A stretch of 64,000 bases of DNA from Pseudoduganella lutea (lineage in GTDB: Bacteria > Pseudomonadota > Gammaproteobacteria > Burkholderiales > Burkholderiaceae_D). The DNA lies in assembly GCF_004209755.1 (NCBI RefSeq), contig NZ_CP035913.1, positions 3,224,001-3,288,000 on the forward strand, given 5' to 3'. The notes under the pieces were generated by a model. The model saw only the letters and a list, made by a program, of their open reading frames with translations. It made no database searches and had not been told where the DNA came from. A program made the translations under genes and the position numbers. This document shows, in pieces, positions 26,126 through 34,329 of the stretch (position 1 is its first letter; the number at the start of each line of letters is the position of its first letter).

Positions 26126-26140
26126 GCATGGAACGTGCCA
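26126..26140 (-). promoter_or_regulatory. Sigma-54 promoter for xoxF
   Basis: Read on the xoxF coding strand this is TGGCACGTTCCATGC. The -24 element TGGCACG is perfect, the -12 element ATGC keeps the invariant GC, and the GG and GC dinucleotides are spaced exactly as in the consensus TGGCACG-N4-TTGC. Transcription would start near 26115, leaving a leader of about 50 bases. The divergently encoded activator at 26376 has the GAFTGA loop that contacts sigma-54. Confidence 0.75.
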
Positions 26141-26375
26141 GCGGCATGCAGGGCATGCGCCGCGCAAAATGTTCAAAATCAGACCAGCCAAGGTGCTTCA
26201 CTGTGCCGCATCCGTGGCAACGGTGCCGTGCAGGTGTCGCACGGCTGTCCGCTTTTTTGTAATTTCTTTATTTATTCTGGTACGGCAGCGTACTATCCTG
26301 AACAACACGTGCAATGCACGACAACAGCCGCGGCAGGATGCCGATGCCGGCACCGCCAGCGGTGAAGGAGACAGC

Positions 26376-28427
26376 ATGTCCGATGGTGCCCTGGCCCATG
26401 TCCGGCGGGTGCGTTCGATCGTCCAGGGCCGCGACGGCTCGGATTCGACCGGCCCGTGCAATGCCATTACGCGTTCGTGGATCCGTTGCCTGCACGATTA
26501 CCAGCTCGACCCCGGCCGGCGCGAAGAGCCGGACGTGGTGGACGCGGCCGAACTGGCCGAGCGGCGCGAGCGGCTGGCGGGCGTGCAGGCCGTCGCCAAG
26601 GTCGAGATGGCCAACCTGTACCAGCAGCTGGCCGGCTCGGGTTACGCGATCGTGCTGACCGATGCCGCCGGGGTGCTGCTCAATTACTTCGGCGACCCTG
26701 GCTTTACCCACGCGGCATCCCGGTCGGGCCTGATGCCCGGCGCGGTGTGGAGCGAACGGGCGCAGGGCACCAACGGCATGGGCACCTGCCTGGTCGAGCG
26801 CCGCCCCGTCACCGTGCACCAGGACGAACATTACCTGGTCCGCCACATTGGCCTCAGCTGTGCCGGCGCCCCGATCTTCGACCATGAAGGCGAAATCGTC
26901 GCGGCGCTCGATGCATCCGGCGAATCGCGGCTGGCGCAGCAGCACACGCTGGCGCTCGTCACGATGTCCGTGCAGATGATCGAGAACCGCGTCTTCCTCG
27001 ACCGCTTCCGGCATGACTACATCCTGCGCTTCCATAACCGGCCCGAATTCATCGGCACGCTGAGCGAAGGAGCGATCGCGCTGGACCCCGCCGGCAAGGT
27101 GCTGGCCGCCACCCGCTGCGCGCTGTTCCAGCTGGGCTTTACGGCGCCGGTGGACATCGTCGGCCGCGACATCACGGAACTGTTCAACAGCTCCTTCCCC
27201 GGCCTGGTCGACAGTACGGTGCGCAAGGCGTTCCACGCGGTGCCGATCTTCGGCCTGCGCAATGGCGCCCGTTTCTACAGCGTGATGCTGCCGCCGGTGC
27301 GCGTGACGTCGTCCGCCGGGCGGCAAGCGGCTGTGCCGGCAACGCAAGTGCCTTCACCGCTGGAGGGCGTGCATTTCGGCGACGCGGCCATGGCCGCCAA
27401 CGTGCGCATCGCCACCCGCGTGTGCGAGCGCAACGTGGCGATCATGGTGGTCGGGGAAACCGGCACGGGCAAGGAAGTCTTTGCCCAGGCGCTGCACCGG
27501 TCCGGCCCGCGCGCCGGCAAGCCGTTCGTGGCGATCAATTGCGCAGCCATTCCGGAAACGCTGATCGAGAGCGAACTGTTCGGATACCGGGCCGGCGCTT
27601 TTACGGGCGCCAGCAAGGAAGGCCAGCACGGCAAGCTGTACCAGGCCAATGGCGGCACGCTGTTCCTCGACGAAATCGGCGACATGCCCTATCCCTTGCA
27701 GGCCCGGCTGCTGCGGGTGCTCGAAGAGCGCACCATCGTGCCGCTCGGCGGCGGTGCGCCCTTGCCACTGGATATCCAGGTGACCAGCGCCACGCACTGC
27801 GACCTGCAGCAGATGATCGCCGACGGCACGTTCCGCGAAGACCTGTTCTACCGCCTGCAGGGGATCACGCTGCGGCTGCCACCGCTGCGCGAACGCACCG
27901 ACATACGCGCCCTCGTCAGCCTGATCGTCAGCGAGGAAAGCGATGACGGCGCGCCGCTGTCGCTCGACGAAACGCTGCTGGCCGCACTGGAGCGGCAGCG
28001 CTGGCCGGGCAACCTGCGCCAGTTGCGGCACCTGCTGCGCGCGATGATCGCGCTGCGCGAATCGGATCACCTGACGGTGCACGACCTGCCGCCGGAGTAC
28101 CGCACTGGCATCGTGGCGCCGGACATGCCCATGCGGGACAGTGAGGAGGCCGCGCCGTACACGTCCGATACCGGCGTGTACGGCGCCGGCGAGCCTGCGG
28201 GCGATTCGCTTGTCCCCGATCCGCTTGCCACCGACCCCCATGACGACAATCCGCATGCCTTGAATCCGCTGGAGCACGCCGAACGCGATGCCTTGCTGCG
28301 CGAGTTGCAGCGGCACGGCTGGAACATTTCCACGGTGGCGCGGCAGCTCCATATCAGCCGCAACACGCTGTATCGCAAGGTGCAGCGGCTGCATATCCGT
28401 CATCCCGGCAAGGCCGTGCTGACCTGA
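26376..28427 (+). CDS. Sigma-54-dependent activator, AcoR type
   Basis: A 683-residue enhancer-binding protein. The ATG at 26376 has GAAGGAG seven bases ahead. The N-terminal GAF-like sensor (GYAIVLTDAAGVLLNYFGDP, then GTNGMGTCLVERRPVTVHQD) is of the AcoR kind that senses acetoin or alcohol-derived signals. The AAA+ domain follows with Walker A VGETGTGKEVFAQALH, the sigma-54 contact loop RAGAFTGASKEG and Walker B TLFLDEIGDM. The C-terminus is a Fis-type helix-turn-helix (LQRHGWNISTVARQLHISRN). Its divergent position to xoxF and the sigma-54 promoter there make xoxF the likely target. The signal is not known. Confidence 0.93.
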   Translation: MSDGALAHVRRVRSIVQGRDGSDSTGPCNAITRSWIRCLHDYQLDPGRREEPDVVDAAELAERRERLAGVQAVAKVEMANLYQQLAGSGYAIVLTDAAGVLLNYFGDPGFTHAASRSGLMPGAVWSERAQGTNGMGTCLVERRPVTVHQDEHYLVRHIGLSCAGAPIFDHEGEIVAALDASGESRLAQQHTLALVTMSVQMIENRVFLDRFRHDYILRFHNRPEFIGTLSEGAIALDPAGKVLAATRCALFQLGFTAPVDIVGRDITELFNSSFPGLVDSTVRKAFHAVPIFGLRNGARFYSVMLPPVRVTSSAGRQAAVPATQVPSPLEGVHFGDAAMAANVRIATRVCERNVAIMVVGETGTGKEVFAQALHRSGPRAGKPFVAINCAAIPETLIESELFGYRAGAFTGASKEGQHGKLYQANGGTLFLDEIGDMPYPLQARLLRVLEERTIVPLGGGAPLPLDIQVTSATHCDLQQMIADGTFREDLFYRLQGITLRLPPLRERTDIRALVSLIVSEESDDGAPLSLDETLLAALERQRWPGNLRQLRHLLRAMIALRESDHLTVHDLPPEYRTGIVAPDMPMRDSEEAAPYTSDTGVYGAGEPAGDSLVPDPLATDPHDDNPHALNPLEHAERDALLRELQRHGWNISTVARQLHISRNTLYRKVQRLHIRHPGKAVLT

Positions 28428-28485
28428 CGATCACGGTGGTGGGAGCGCTATCGGCACCGCCACATTTGCCCTGAAAGGAACGCCC

Positions 28486-29433
28486 ATGCCGCCGCTTCGC
28501 CGCCTCCTGCTTCCTGCCGCCCTGCTGGCCTGTGTCCCCGCCCTGTTCGCCGCGCCGTTCGCCTATGTGCCGAATGAAGGTTCCGGCACGATCTCCGTGA
28601 TCGATACGGCCACCGACGAGGTCGTGGCGGAAATACCCGGCGGCAGCAAGCCGCGGGGTCTCGCGGTGAGCCGCGATGCCCGCTGGCTCTACGTCAGCGA
28701 CCAGCCGAAAAACCGGCTGCAGATCGTCAGCCTGGAGCGTCGCGCGCCGGAAGGCACCGTGGACCTGGGCGAGTCGCCCGAGGGCGTGGCGCTGTCGCCG
28801 GATGGCCGCTGGGTCGTGGCCGCCGTCGAGGAAAAGCACGAGATCGTCGTCACCGACACCCGTACGAACACACGCGCGTTCGCCATTCCCGTGAAGGGCC
28901 GCAATCCCGAACACGCCGTGTTCAGCCCGGACGGCAAACAGCTGTTCGTCAGCGCCGAGAACGGCGATGCCGTCGACATCATCGACATGGCGGCGCGCAA
29001 GCAGGTGGCCCAGGTCGCCGTGGGCGCACGGCCGCGCGGCATCGGCTTCCTGCCAGACGGCAGCCGCGCCTACGTGGCGGCCGAGAACGCCAACGAGGTG
29101 TACGTGATCGACGCCGCTACCCACGCCGTCGTCGCCCGCATCCCGGCGGGCCTGCGCGCCAATGGCGTGGCCGTGCACCCGGACGGCAGCCGGGTCTACG
29201 TGTCCAACGGCGGTGCCGCCAGCGTGTCCGTCATCGACACGAAGACCAACCTGGTGGTGGCCACCGTCGGCGTCGGCCAACGGCCATGGAACATGGCGCT
29301 GACACCCGATGGTGCCAAGCTGTACGTGGCGAATGGGCGCTCGGGGAGCGTGTCGGTGATCGATACGGCGCGCAATGAGAAGCTGCGTGATATTGCGGTG
29401 GGCAAGCTGCCGTGGGGTGTAGTGGTGCGGTGA
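28486..29433 (+). CDS. YVTN-family beta-propeller protein associated with PQQ-dependent oxidation
   Basis: This 315-residue exported protein has signal peptide RRLLLPAALLACVPALFAAP followed by about seven repeats with YVPNEGSGTISVIDTATDEV-like and YVSNGGAASVSVIDTKTN-like cores, each a propeller blade. Such proteins are often encoded beside quinoprotein alcohol dehydrogenases and are annotated as PQQ-catabolism-associated propellers, without proven biochemistry. A GAAAGGAA ribosome site precedes the ATG. It is 58 bases downstream of the AcoR-type regulator and on the same strand. It is the last gene of the locus before the AT-rich insertion. Confidence 0.88.
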   Translation: MPPLRRLLLPAALLACVPALFAAPFAYVPNEGSGTISVIDTATDEVVAEIPGGSKPRGLAVSRDARWLYVSDQPKNRLQIVSLERRAPEGTVDLGESPEGVALSPDGRWVVAAVEEKHEIVVTDTRTNTRAFAIPVKGRNPEHAVFSPDGKQLFVSAENGDAVDIIDMAARKQVAQVAVGARPRGIGFLPDGSRAYVAAENANEVYVIDAATHAVVARIPAGLRANGVAVHPDGSRVYVSNGGAASVSVIDTKTNLVVATVGVGQRPWNMALTPDGAKLYVANGRSGSVSVIDTARNEKLRDIAVGKLPWGVVVR

Positions 29434-29529
29434 AGGCGATGCGGCCCGGCTTGGGGCACATTGGCGGAATCTGTCCGCCAGGTGCAGACCGTTGCGTTCG
29501 GCTGCTTTCTTCCATAGGCGATCGCTCAG

Positions 29530-29820
29530 TTACCCGTGATTCGACTGAGTAAGGACGACATTCGCGGCCTCGATCTCGATGAGATCGCCGGACTGCATCC
29601 AGATTTCGTACCGCCCGCTGCCGACCCGGGAGAACGAATTGATCGACACTGAAGGCCCGCAAGCCTGTTTGCGTGGCAGAGCCAGGTACGAAACCGCTGA
29701 GAACGTCAACACGCAGTGCCCCAAGGTGCCATGTCGTAACTCAACCGTGCATGTTCCGTTTTCCCAGCTAATGTGGACGGCGAGCAGGGTCGCGTCATGT
29801 AAATCAATATCGATGGTCAT
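29530..29820 (-). CDS. Small protein of unknown function
   Basis: A 96-residue soluble protein starting TIDIDLHDATLLAVHISWEN. The HDA...L..I.W.....V.L pattern resembles a family of small beta-rich proteins common near immunity genes, but I cannot name the family. GC is intermediate between the flanking genes and the AT-rich island. No partner gene is obvious, and it converges on the propeller gene. Confidence 0.55.
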   Translation of the reverse strand: MTIDIDLHDATLLAVHISWENGTCTVELRHGTLGHCVLTFSAVSYLALPRKQACGPSVSINSFSRVGSGRYEIWMQSGDLIEIEAANVVLTQSNHG

Positions 29821-29925
29821 TAGTCCTGGACGATTTGGCAGGCTCTCGTAGCTGTTCGGCTAGGAGCGGGATGTCACAACCGGTAGATTTGCCCCAAAGC
29901 GGAAATATAGACTTATGAGTTAACC

Positions 29926-30399
29926 TCATGGGCCGCAGTCTTTGACATACTTTTTTAACTCTTTTACTTGATCAGACATCCTTACAGCTAGTGCTGCTAT
30001 CCCAGCAGAACGTATCGCACCTATGGAAGTGTTAAGCGTACTCAATGAATCATCTACTTCAATTTTAAGGTTGCCTACATGATAAATGAAAGATTCTCTC
30101 AGCAAGTCGCGATCTGTCGGATGCACCATGCGCTGATGCAGACGCCAAGCATGTTGAGAAGCAGAAATCTCACGGCGTAACATCCTTGAAATTCTTCCTA
30201 ATTCGGAAACTGTATCAACGTCTGCTGGGCTAGACAGTGAGGCCTGAATTATTGCTGTAGCTGAACTAGATAAGTCCCTTGAAAATTGGAACAGACGCGA
30301 ATCTGTTATGCTTTCTGGGTCGCATTTCGCTTTTGCATTTACCGATAAAATGCTGAGAAATACTGCTATGGTGCATACTTTATATTTGGAATGGATCAT
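29926..30399 (-). CDS. Small exported protein in the AT-rich island
   Basis: A 157-residue protein with a signal peptide (YKVCTIAVFLSILSVNAKA) and a helical mature part (SRDLSSSATAIIQASLSSPA, then SDQVKELKKYVKDCGP at the end). The gene is clearly AT-rich compared with the rest of the window. It lies 164 bases downstream of the reverse transcriptase stop on the same strand, so it could be part of the same acquired island; whether it belongs to the RT system is unknown. Nothing in the sequence points to a function. Confidence 0.65.
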   Translation of the reverse strand: MIHSKYKVCTIAVFLSILSVNAKAKCDPESITDSRLFQFSRDLSSSATAIIQASLSSPADVDTVSELGRISRMLRREISASQHAWRLHQRMVHPTDRDLLRESFIYHVGNLKIEVDDSLSTLNTSIGAIRSAGIAALAVRMSDQVKELKKYVKDCGP

Positions 30400-30563
30400 T
30401 TTATGTCACGTCGAAGTGTCGAATTTTTTGCAAGTTTTTGAAGTGGTGTATGCCAACTCTTGCTTGCTTCTGCAAAAACTTCCTACTGTGCGGAACTGCT
30501 CTAAACCTATGCAATAGACTCCAATCCAATATAAGGTCTTAAATAGATAATGCCTATTATTTT

Positions 30564-32057
30564 TCAGTAATCGTAGTACAAAGATTTCGGATTCATTACG
30601 CGTTCAATGCCATACTCGTTTAGTCCTTTTTTCAATGCCTTGAAAATAAGTGTAAAGCTCGGTATTTCCATAAGCGGTTTTCCATCTACCAGCTTTCTTC
30701 GACAGGCCACTACAAGTCTTTCGCGCGGAACGGAGAATGGGAAGTTTTCGCGCACATCAAATTTGTGGGATAAGAGTAACTCACTCCGCTTTCTGAGTGC
30801 TCTATGAACGACGGAAAGCAACCAACCGTCTAGTTCTCGTAATTGCTTCTCATCGTTTAATAATGGATAAAAGCTCATTGCTCCTTTAAATAATATTACC
30901 TGTCTTCGGCCTTGAAGATATTCGACAATTTCCTTATGGAGCAATCCTCCGTAAAGATATCGTCTTATCTGTAACATTGCGCTCAACAATGCAGGATCAC
31001 GGTTATTGCTTGGAATAATCAAAGCTTTTAATGGCGATAACTCTAAAGGCTTAATTAAGTTTTTGTATAGTAAATACGAAATCTGCTTCTTTATACGTTG
31101 GATCGACTTCTTTTTTATAGAAACCTTGTCTGGACTAATCGCGTAGCCAAGGAAATTAAAATTTGACTTAGATGCCATTTCCGCGCGATTCCCGTCTTTC
31201 GCTAAGAGACTAATGCCATCAGACTTTCTGGAATTTATTTCAACACCAGCTTGCACAGAAAATGAGTTTATTATCTCTAGGGCTTGGCAAATCGATGCAT
31301 AATCCGGGCTCCAAATCACCGTATCATCGGCATAGCGCGCGAACTTTAACCCGGCTTTCTCAAGCCTATTATCTAAACTCCAGCACACCAAGTTCGCTAG
31401 AAATAGTGAAATCGAAGTGCCTTGCGGAATTCCGCGAGGCCGCTTTGATAGAAAAGCTTTAATTACCGAAATTTCCTCTTCACTTATAAAAAAACCATTT
31501 CTTGAGAATTGTTCAAAAAGCGATTCATGCTCTATTGATCCAAAAAAGTCAGTGAAATCGAACTCTGCTATAAAGGTACGAGCATCTTGCGCTATATCAA
31601 CTGATATGTCTTGTATGGCGAAGTGGACGTTTCGATCGTTTCGATAAGCATACGAAAACGAGCTAAAGCGATGTTTATTCTTTGCTAATAGTCGTGTGTA
31701 GAAAAGCTGCTATACTGCCGCATCAGGTATTTGATAGATCGTTAAACTGCGTTTCCCGCCGCCAGCCTTATCGATCTCTTTTAAATGAGGATCATTCGGG
31801 ACATATGACCCATCTTTTATTCTTTTACTTATAGATCTAGCAATGCTTTTTGCTTTTCGGCGGACGTAAAATGGATTGAATTTCGGGTCCAGATTCCAAT
31901 ACTCTGGGACCATAATCATTTTTTTGGGAGGATTTACCAGCCTCTTTTGCAAACGGTCATGTTCACGGTGAAGGCTATTGTGGTAAGTGTGGTGTCGCTC
32001 GATTAACTTCTCCGCTTCTTCACGAATATATTTCTCGACCTGTTTTTCTAAATTCAT
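30564..32057 (-). pseudogene. Defence-type (UG/DRT-like) reverse transcriptase, interrupted by one in-frame TAG
   Basis: One continuous frame of 497 residues if the TAG at 31710-31712 (codon 116) is read through. The start ATG 32057 has GGAG six bases ahead. Visible RT motifs are AGGGKRSLTIYQIPDAAV (fingers), EFDFTDFFGSIEHE with Asp 167 and Asp 170 (motif A), RGIPQGTSISLFLANL near residue 210 (motif B), and FARYADDTVIW with the catalytic YADD at 242-245. No maturase, HNH, integrase or protease domain is seen; the C-terminal third is a helical domain ending SLYYDY. This domain plan and a structured RNA directly upstream fit the defence-associated RTs (DRT2/DRT9-like) rather than group II introns. 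The codon after the stop is CAG, so the TAG is most simply a C-to-T change of a Gln codon. As read, only a 115-residue stub without the catalytic motifs is made. Confidence 0.85.
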
Positions 32058-32074
32058 TAAGGCTCCAAAATGAC

Positions 32075-32103
32075 AAAAAGCCCAAGGCTGGGCCTTGGGC
32101 TTT
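32075..32103 (-). terminator. Intrinsic terminator ending the RT-associated ncRNA
   Basis: On the minus strand GCCCAAGGC pairs perfectly with GCCTTGGGC over a CCA loop, followed by five T residues and flanked by AAA. It is a textbook Rho-independent terminator placed 18 bases before the RT start codon. It separates a short upstream transcript from the RT mRNA, so the RT would be made only by read-through or from a separate promoter. Confidence 0.9.
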
Positions 32104-32225
32104 CCACGGAATCAACCTAGTAAAAGTAAGTTTTCAGGTTGACGCAGAGTTGACTCTGCATCCCCAATGCCACGGCACGTAACCGTGTATGAGAGTGACT
32201 CCGTTCCTCCCCTAGGGATGGTCAT
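32075..32225 (-). ncRNA. Structured non-coding RNA upstream of the reverse transcriptase
   Basis: About 150 bases between a sigma-70-like promoter and an intrinsic terminator fold into consecutive stems on the minus strand. ATCCC at 32219-32215 can pair with GGGAT at 32164-32160. CACGG/CCGTG closes a hairpin at 32187-32171, and GCAGAG/CTCTGC closes one with a four-base loop at 32159-32144. An eight-pair stem at 32143-32136 and 32118-32111 holds a 17-base loop containing ACTTACTTTTACT, and the terminator hairpin follows. A short pairing of ACGGA (near 32203) with TCCGT (near 32110) could close the whole structure. No conserved coding frame is seen. The position and shape match the template/scaffold RNAs of DRT systems. 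The 5' end is estimated. Confidence 0.75.
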
Positions 32226-32235
32226 TGCATAATGA

Positions 32236-32265
32236 TGTATAAAAGACTGTAGGTCAACTTGTAAA
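32236..32265 (-). promoter_or_regulatory. Candidate sigma-70 promoter for the ncRNA
   Basis: Read on the minus strand: TTTACA (32265-32260), an 18-base spacer, then TATACA (32241-32236). An overlapping alternative is TTGACC (32257-32252) with CATTAT 17 bases later. Either would start transcription near 32221-32229, just ahead of the first stem of the ncRNA. Confidence 0.55.
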
Positions 32266-32405
32266 ACATAATTTTTGTCGCGCTTTCTCTTCGGTTCAAA
32301 TGTCCACTTCCGGCCGTATTGCAGACCTCCGAGAAGCCAAGTCTATGATCCATGTAGCGACACCGGCAAGTACTTACCTAAGAAGAGCACCTACAATGGC
32401 TGCAC

Positions 32406-33371
32406 CTAACCCGGCGCAAACGCCGGTACGTCCACGATGCAGGCCGGCATGCGGCCGGGCAGCGCCAAAGGCATTCCCGGCTGCAGCAGCGCCAGCACCG
32501 CCCCGGCCGGGTTGATGCCGGTCGAGGCGTGCAGGCCGGCATAGGAAATCGTCAGCCGCGGATTCACGTCCAGCACCAGCGGCCCGCTATCGGCCAGGAT
32601 GAAATCGACACCCGCGTAGCCCCACAGGCCCGGCAGCGCGGCGGCGACGGCCATTCCCAGCGCCTCGAGCTGGGGCGCCATGCTGGCCAGGCCGTTGACC
32701 GTGACGCCGAGGAAGCGGAAATGGTTGTCATGCACGGCCATGCGTTGCTCGTTGCAGCCCAATACGCTGGCCATTCCGTCACGGCACAGCAGCGACAGGC
32801 TGCCCACGCGGCCGGCGACGAAGGGCTGCAGCACGAGTTCCCGCCCGACATGTGCGGCCGCCGCCAGTTGCGCCGCGCTGCGGTCGTGGAACAGCCGGGT
32901 ATCGATGCAGCCGGCGCCGTCGTCCGGCTTCACGACCCAGGCGCCGGGCGCCGCCGGCAGCGTGTCGCCGGGGCCGAACGTGGCCACGGTGGGAATCCCC
33001 GCGCCCAGCAACGCCTGGCAGGCTGCCCGCTTGCTGCCGGCGAGCCGCACCGCGGCCGGCGTGCTGCCGAGCAGGATCCGCCCGTGTTGCAGCACGTCCC
33101 GCGATAACCGTTCCAGCACGCCGCTGCTCACGGACGCCAGCGGCCACACGGCATCGGCCGCCAGCACGCAGTCGGTGAAGACTCGGTCGAAGGCGCCGCC
33201 AGCAGGGCGCGTGGCCGCGGCGTCGAGCGTCACCAGTTCGACACCGGGCAAACGCCGCAAGTCGGCGCACAGCGCGCGCAGCATCAGCTCGCCGTCGAAG
33301 CGTTGCGCCGCCGACGGCCGCGTCGCGCCCGCCGCGCCGGCGCAGGCATGATCGAATGCGAAGACTTTCAA
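32406..33371 (-). CDS. ATP-grasp enzyme of the methanol/formaldehyde oxidation operon
   Basis: A 321-residue ATP-grasp protein. I place the start at TTG 33371 because AGGTGG lies five bases before it and the product then begins LKVFAFDHACAGAAG, close to the usual MKxxxFExxxGG opening of the family; an ATG 30 bases upstream is in frame but has no site. ATP-grasp landmarks are GAWVVKPDDGAGCIDT (lysine and glycine-rich loop) and YAGVDFILADSGPLVLDVNPR (metal ligands Asp and Asn). Related ligases (MfnD-like) attach Glu in methanofuran synthesis, and similar genes occur in xoxF loci, but the substrate here is unknown. It is the last gene of the frmA-gfa-xoxGJ operon and borders the RT island. Confidence 0.8.
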   Translation of the reverse strand: MKVFAFDHACAGAAGATRPSAAQRFDGELMLRALCADLRRLPGVELVTLDAAATRPAGGAFDRVFTDCVLAADAVWPLASVSSGVLERLSRDVLQHGRILLGSTPAAVRLAGSKRAACQALLGAGIPTVATFGPGDTLPAAPGAWVVKPDDGAGCIDTRLFHDRSAAQLAAAAHVGRELVLQPFVAGRVGSLSLLCRDGMASVLGCNEQRMAVHDNHFRFLGVTVNGLASMAPQLEALGMAVAAALPGLWGYAGVDFILADSGPLVLDVNPRLTISYAGLHASTGINPAGAVLALLQPGMPLALPGRMPACIVDVPAFAPG

Positions 33372-33417
33372 GGTTGCCACCTGCGGCCTCCGCCATGGCA
33401 TGTGCCGGCCCTATGGG

Positions 33418-34329
33418 TCAGCGCGCCAGGTCCGTTTCGATCAGTCGCCCCTGTTCATCCAGCAGCGGCACCCCGTATTCGGCCAGGATGGCGCCGATGC
33501 GTTCCCGGTTACGGTCGATCAGGCCGTCGATGCGCTGTTGCAGTTCCTTGTCGGCGAAGCGCACCGCCATGGCGATCTCGAAGTCGAAGCGGCTGCCCGG
33601 TGGCGATGCAAGCGGCACGGCCACGATGCGGTGCTGCGGCGACCGTCCCGCGAAATAGCCGGCGATCGGCCCCCACACGAAGGCGATATCGACCTTGCCC
33701 TCGGCCAGGTCGTGTTCGACGATCTGGCCGGGATATTGCTCGGCATCGCCGGATTGCGGCTGGTACGACACGACTTGCCCCATCATGCCGTGCGCCAGCA
33801 GCCAGTCCGCCACCGGCGAGCCGCCGAAGACGCCCAGCTTGAGCCGCGCGCGCCGTTCCGGCGGCAGCGCGAGCAGGTCGTCCAGCGTGCGCACGCCATC
33901 GAGCCCGTTGCCGCCCACATAGGCCATTGCATAAGTGGAGCGGTAATAAGGCCGCGTCACGGCGCCCAGGTCGAACCCGGTCGCCACGCCGGTGACCAGG
34001 TCGCACTTGAAGCGGTCCGTGCCCGGCTCCTTCGCGCGCAGCGTGTTACGGATGAAGCCCATGCGTTGCGGGAACCAGGTGTAGGCAATGTCCCAGCCCA
34101 GCTCCTGCGCGAACAGCGCGGCGATGCGATTCTCGAAGCCGGCCAGGTCGCGGCGCGAGAACGGCAGATTGTTCGGGTCCTGGCAGACCCGTAGCACGGG
34201 GCGCTTATCAGCCTCCACCTTGGCCTCCACCTTGGGCACGGCCTGCCCGGCAGGCTGCGATGCCGCCGGCACAGGCATCGCCAGGTACAGCACGGCAGCC
34301 CCGAGCAGCGCCGCGATCCGGGGCGTCAT
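33418..34329 (-). CDS. xoxJ: Quinoprotein-associated periplasmic binding protein (XoxJ/MxaJ-like)
   Basis: This 303-residue protein of the solute-binding fold has a signal peptide (IAALLGAAVLYLAMPVPAAS) and the family start LRVCQDPNNLPFSRRDLAGF, then YTWFPQRMGFIRNTL. These are features of the quinoprotein dehydrogenase-associated binding proteins. XoxJ is thought to help fold or activate XoxF rather than to transport a solute. The start overlaps the cytochrome stop by four bases (ATGA), showing coupling with that gene. The frame is open far upstream through the cytochrome gene, but only this start is followed by a signal peptide. Confidence 0.9.
   Translation of the reverse strand: MTPRIAALLGAAVLYLAMPVPAASQPAGQAVPKVEAKVEADKRPVLRVCQDPNNLPFSRRDLAGFENRIAALFAQELGWDIAYTWFPQRMGFIRNTLRAKEPGTDRFKCDLVTGVATGFDLGAVTRPYYRSTYAMAYVGGNGLDGVRTLDDLLALPPERRARLKLGVFGGSPVADWLLAHGMMGQVVSYQPQSGDAEQYPGQIVEHDLAEGKVDIAFVWGPIAGYFAGRSPQHRIVAVPLASPPGSRFDFEIAMAVRFADKELQQRIDGLIDRNRERIGAILAEYGVPLLDEQGRLIETDLAR

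Noticed and set aside
24483..26375. Upstream extension of the AcoR-type regulator frame across xoxF
   Set aside because: The extension is antisense to xoxF and lacks domains. The ATG at 26376 has a strong ribosome site and begins the conserved protein.
32075..32265. Retron msr-msd or group II intron RNA
   Set aside because: There are no long inverted a1/a2 repeats around an msd, no intron domain V-like hairpin with flanking exon sites, and the RT lacks a maturase or X domain. The RNA ends in an intrinsic terminator before the RT.
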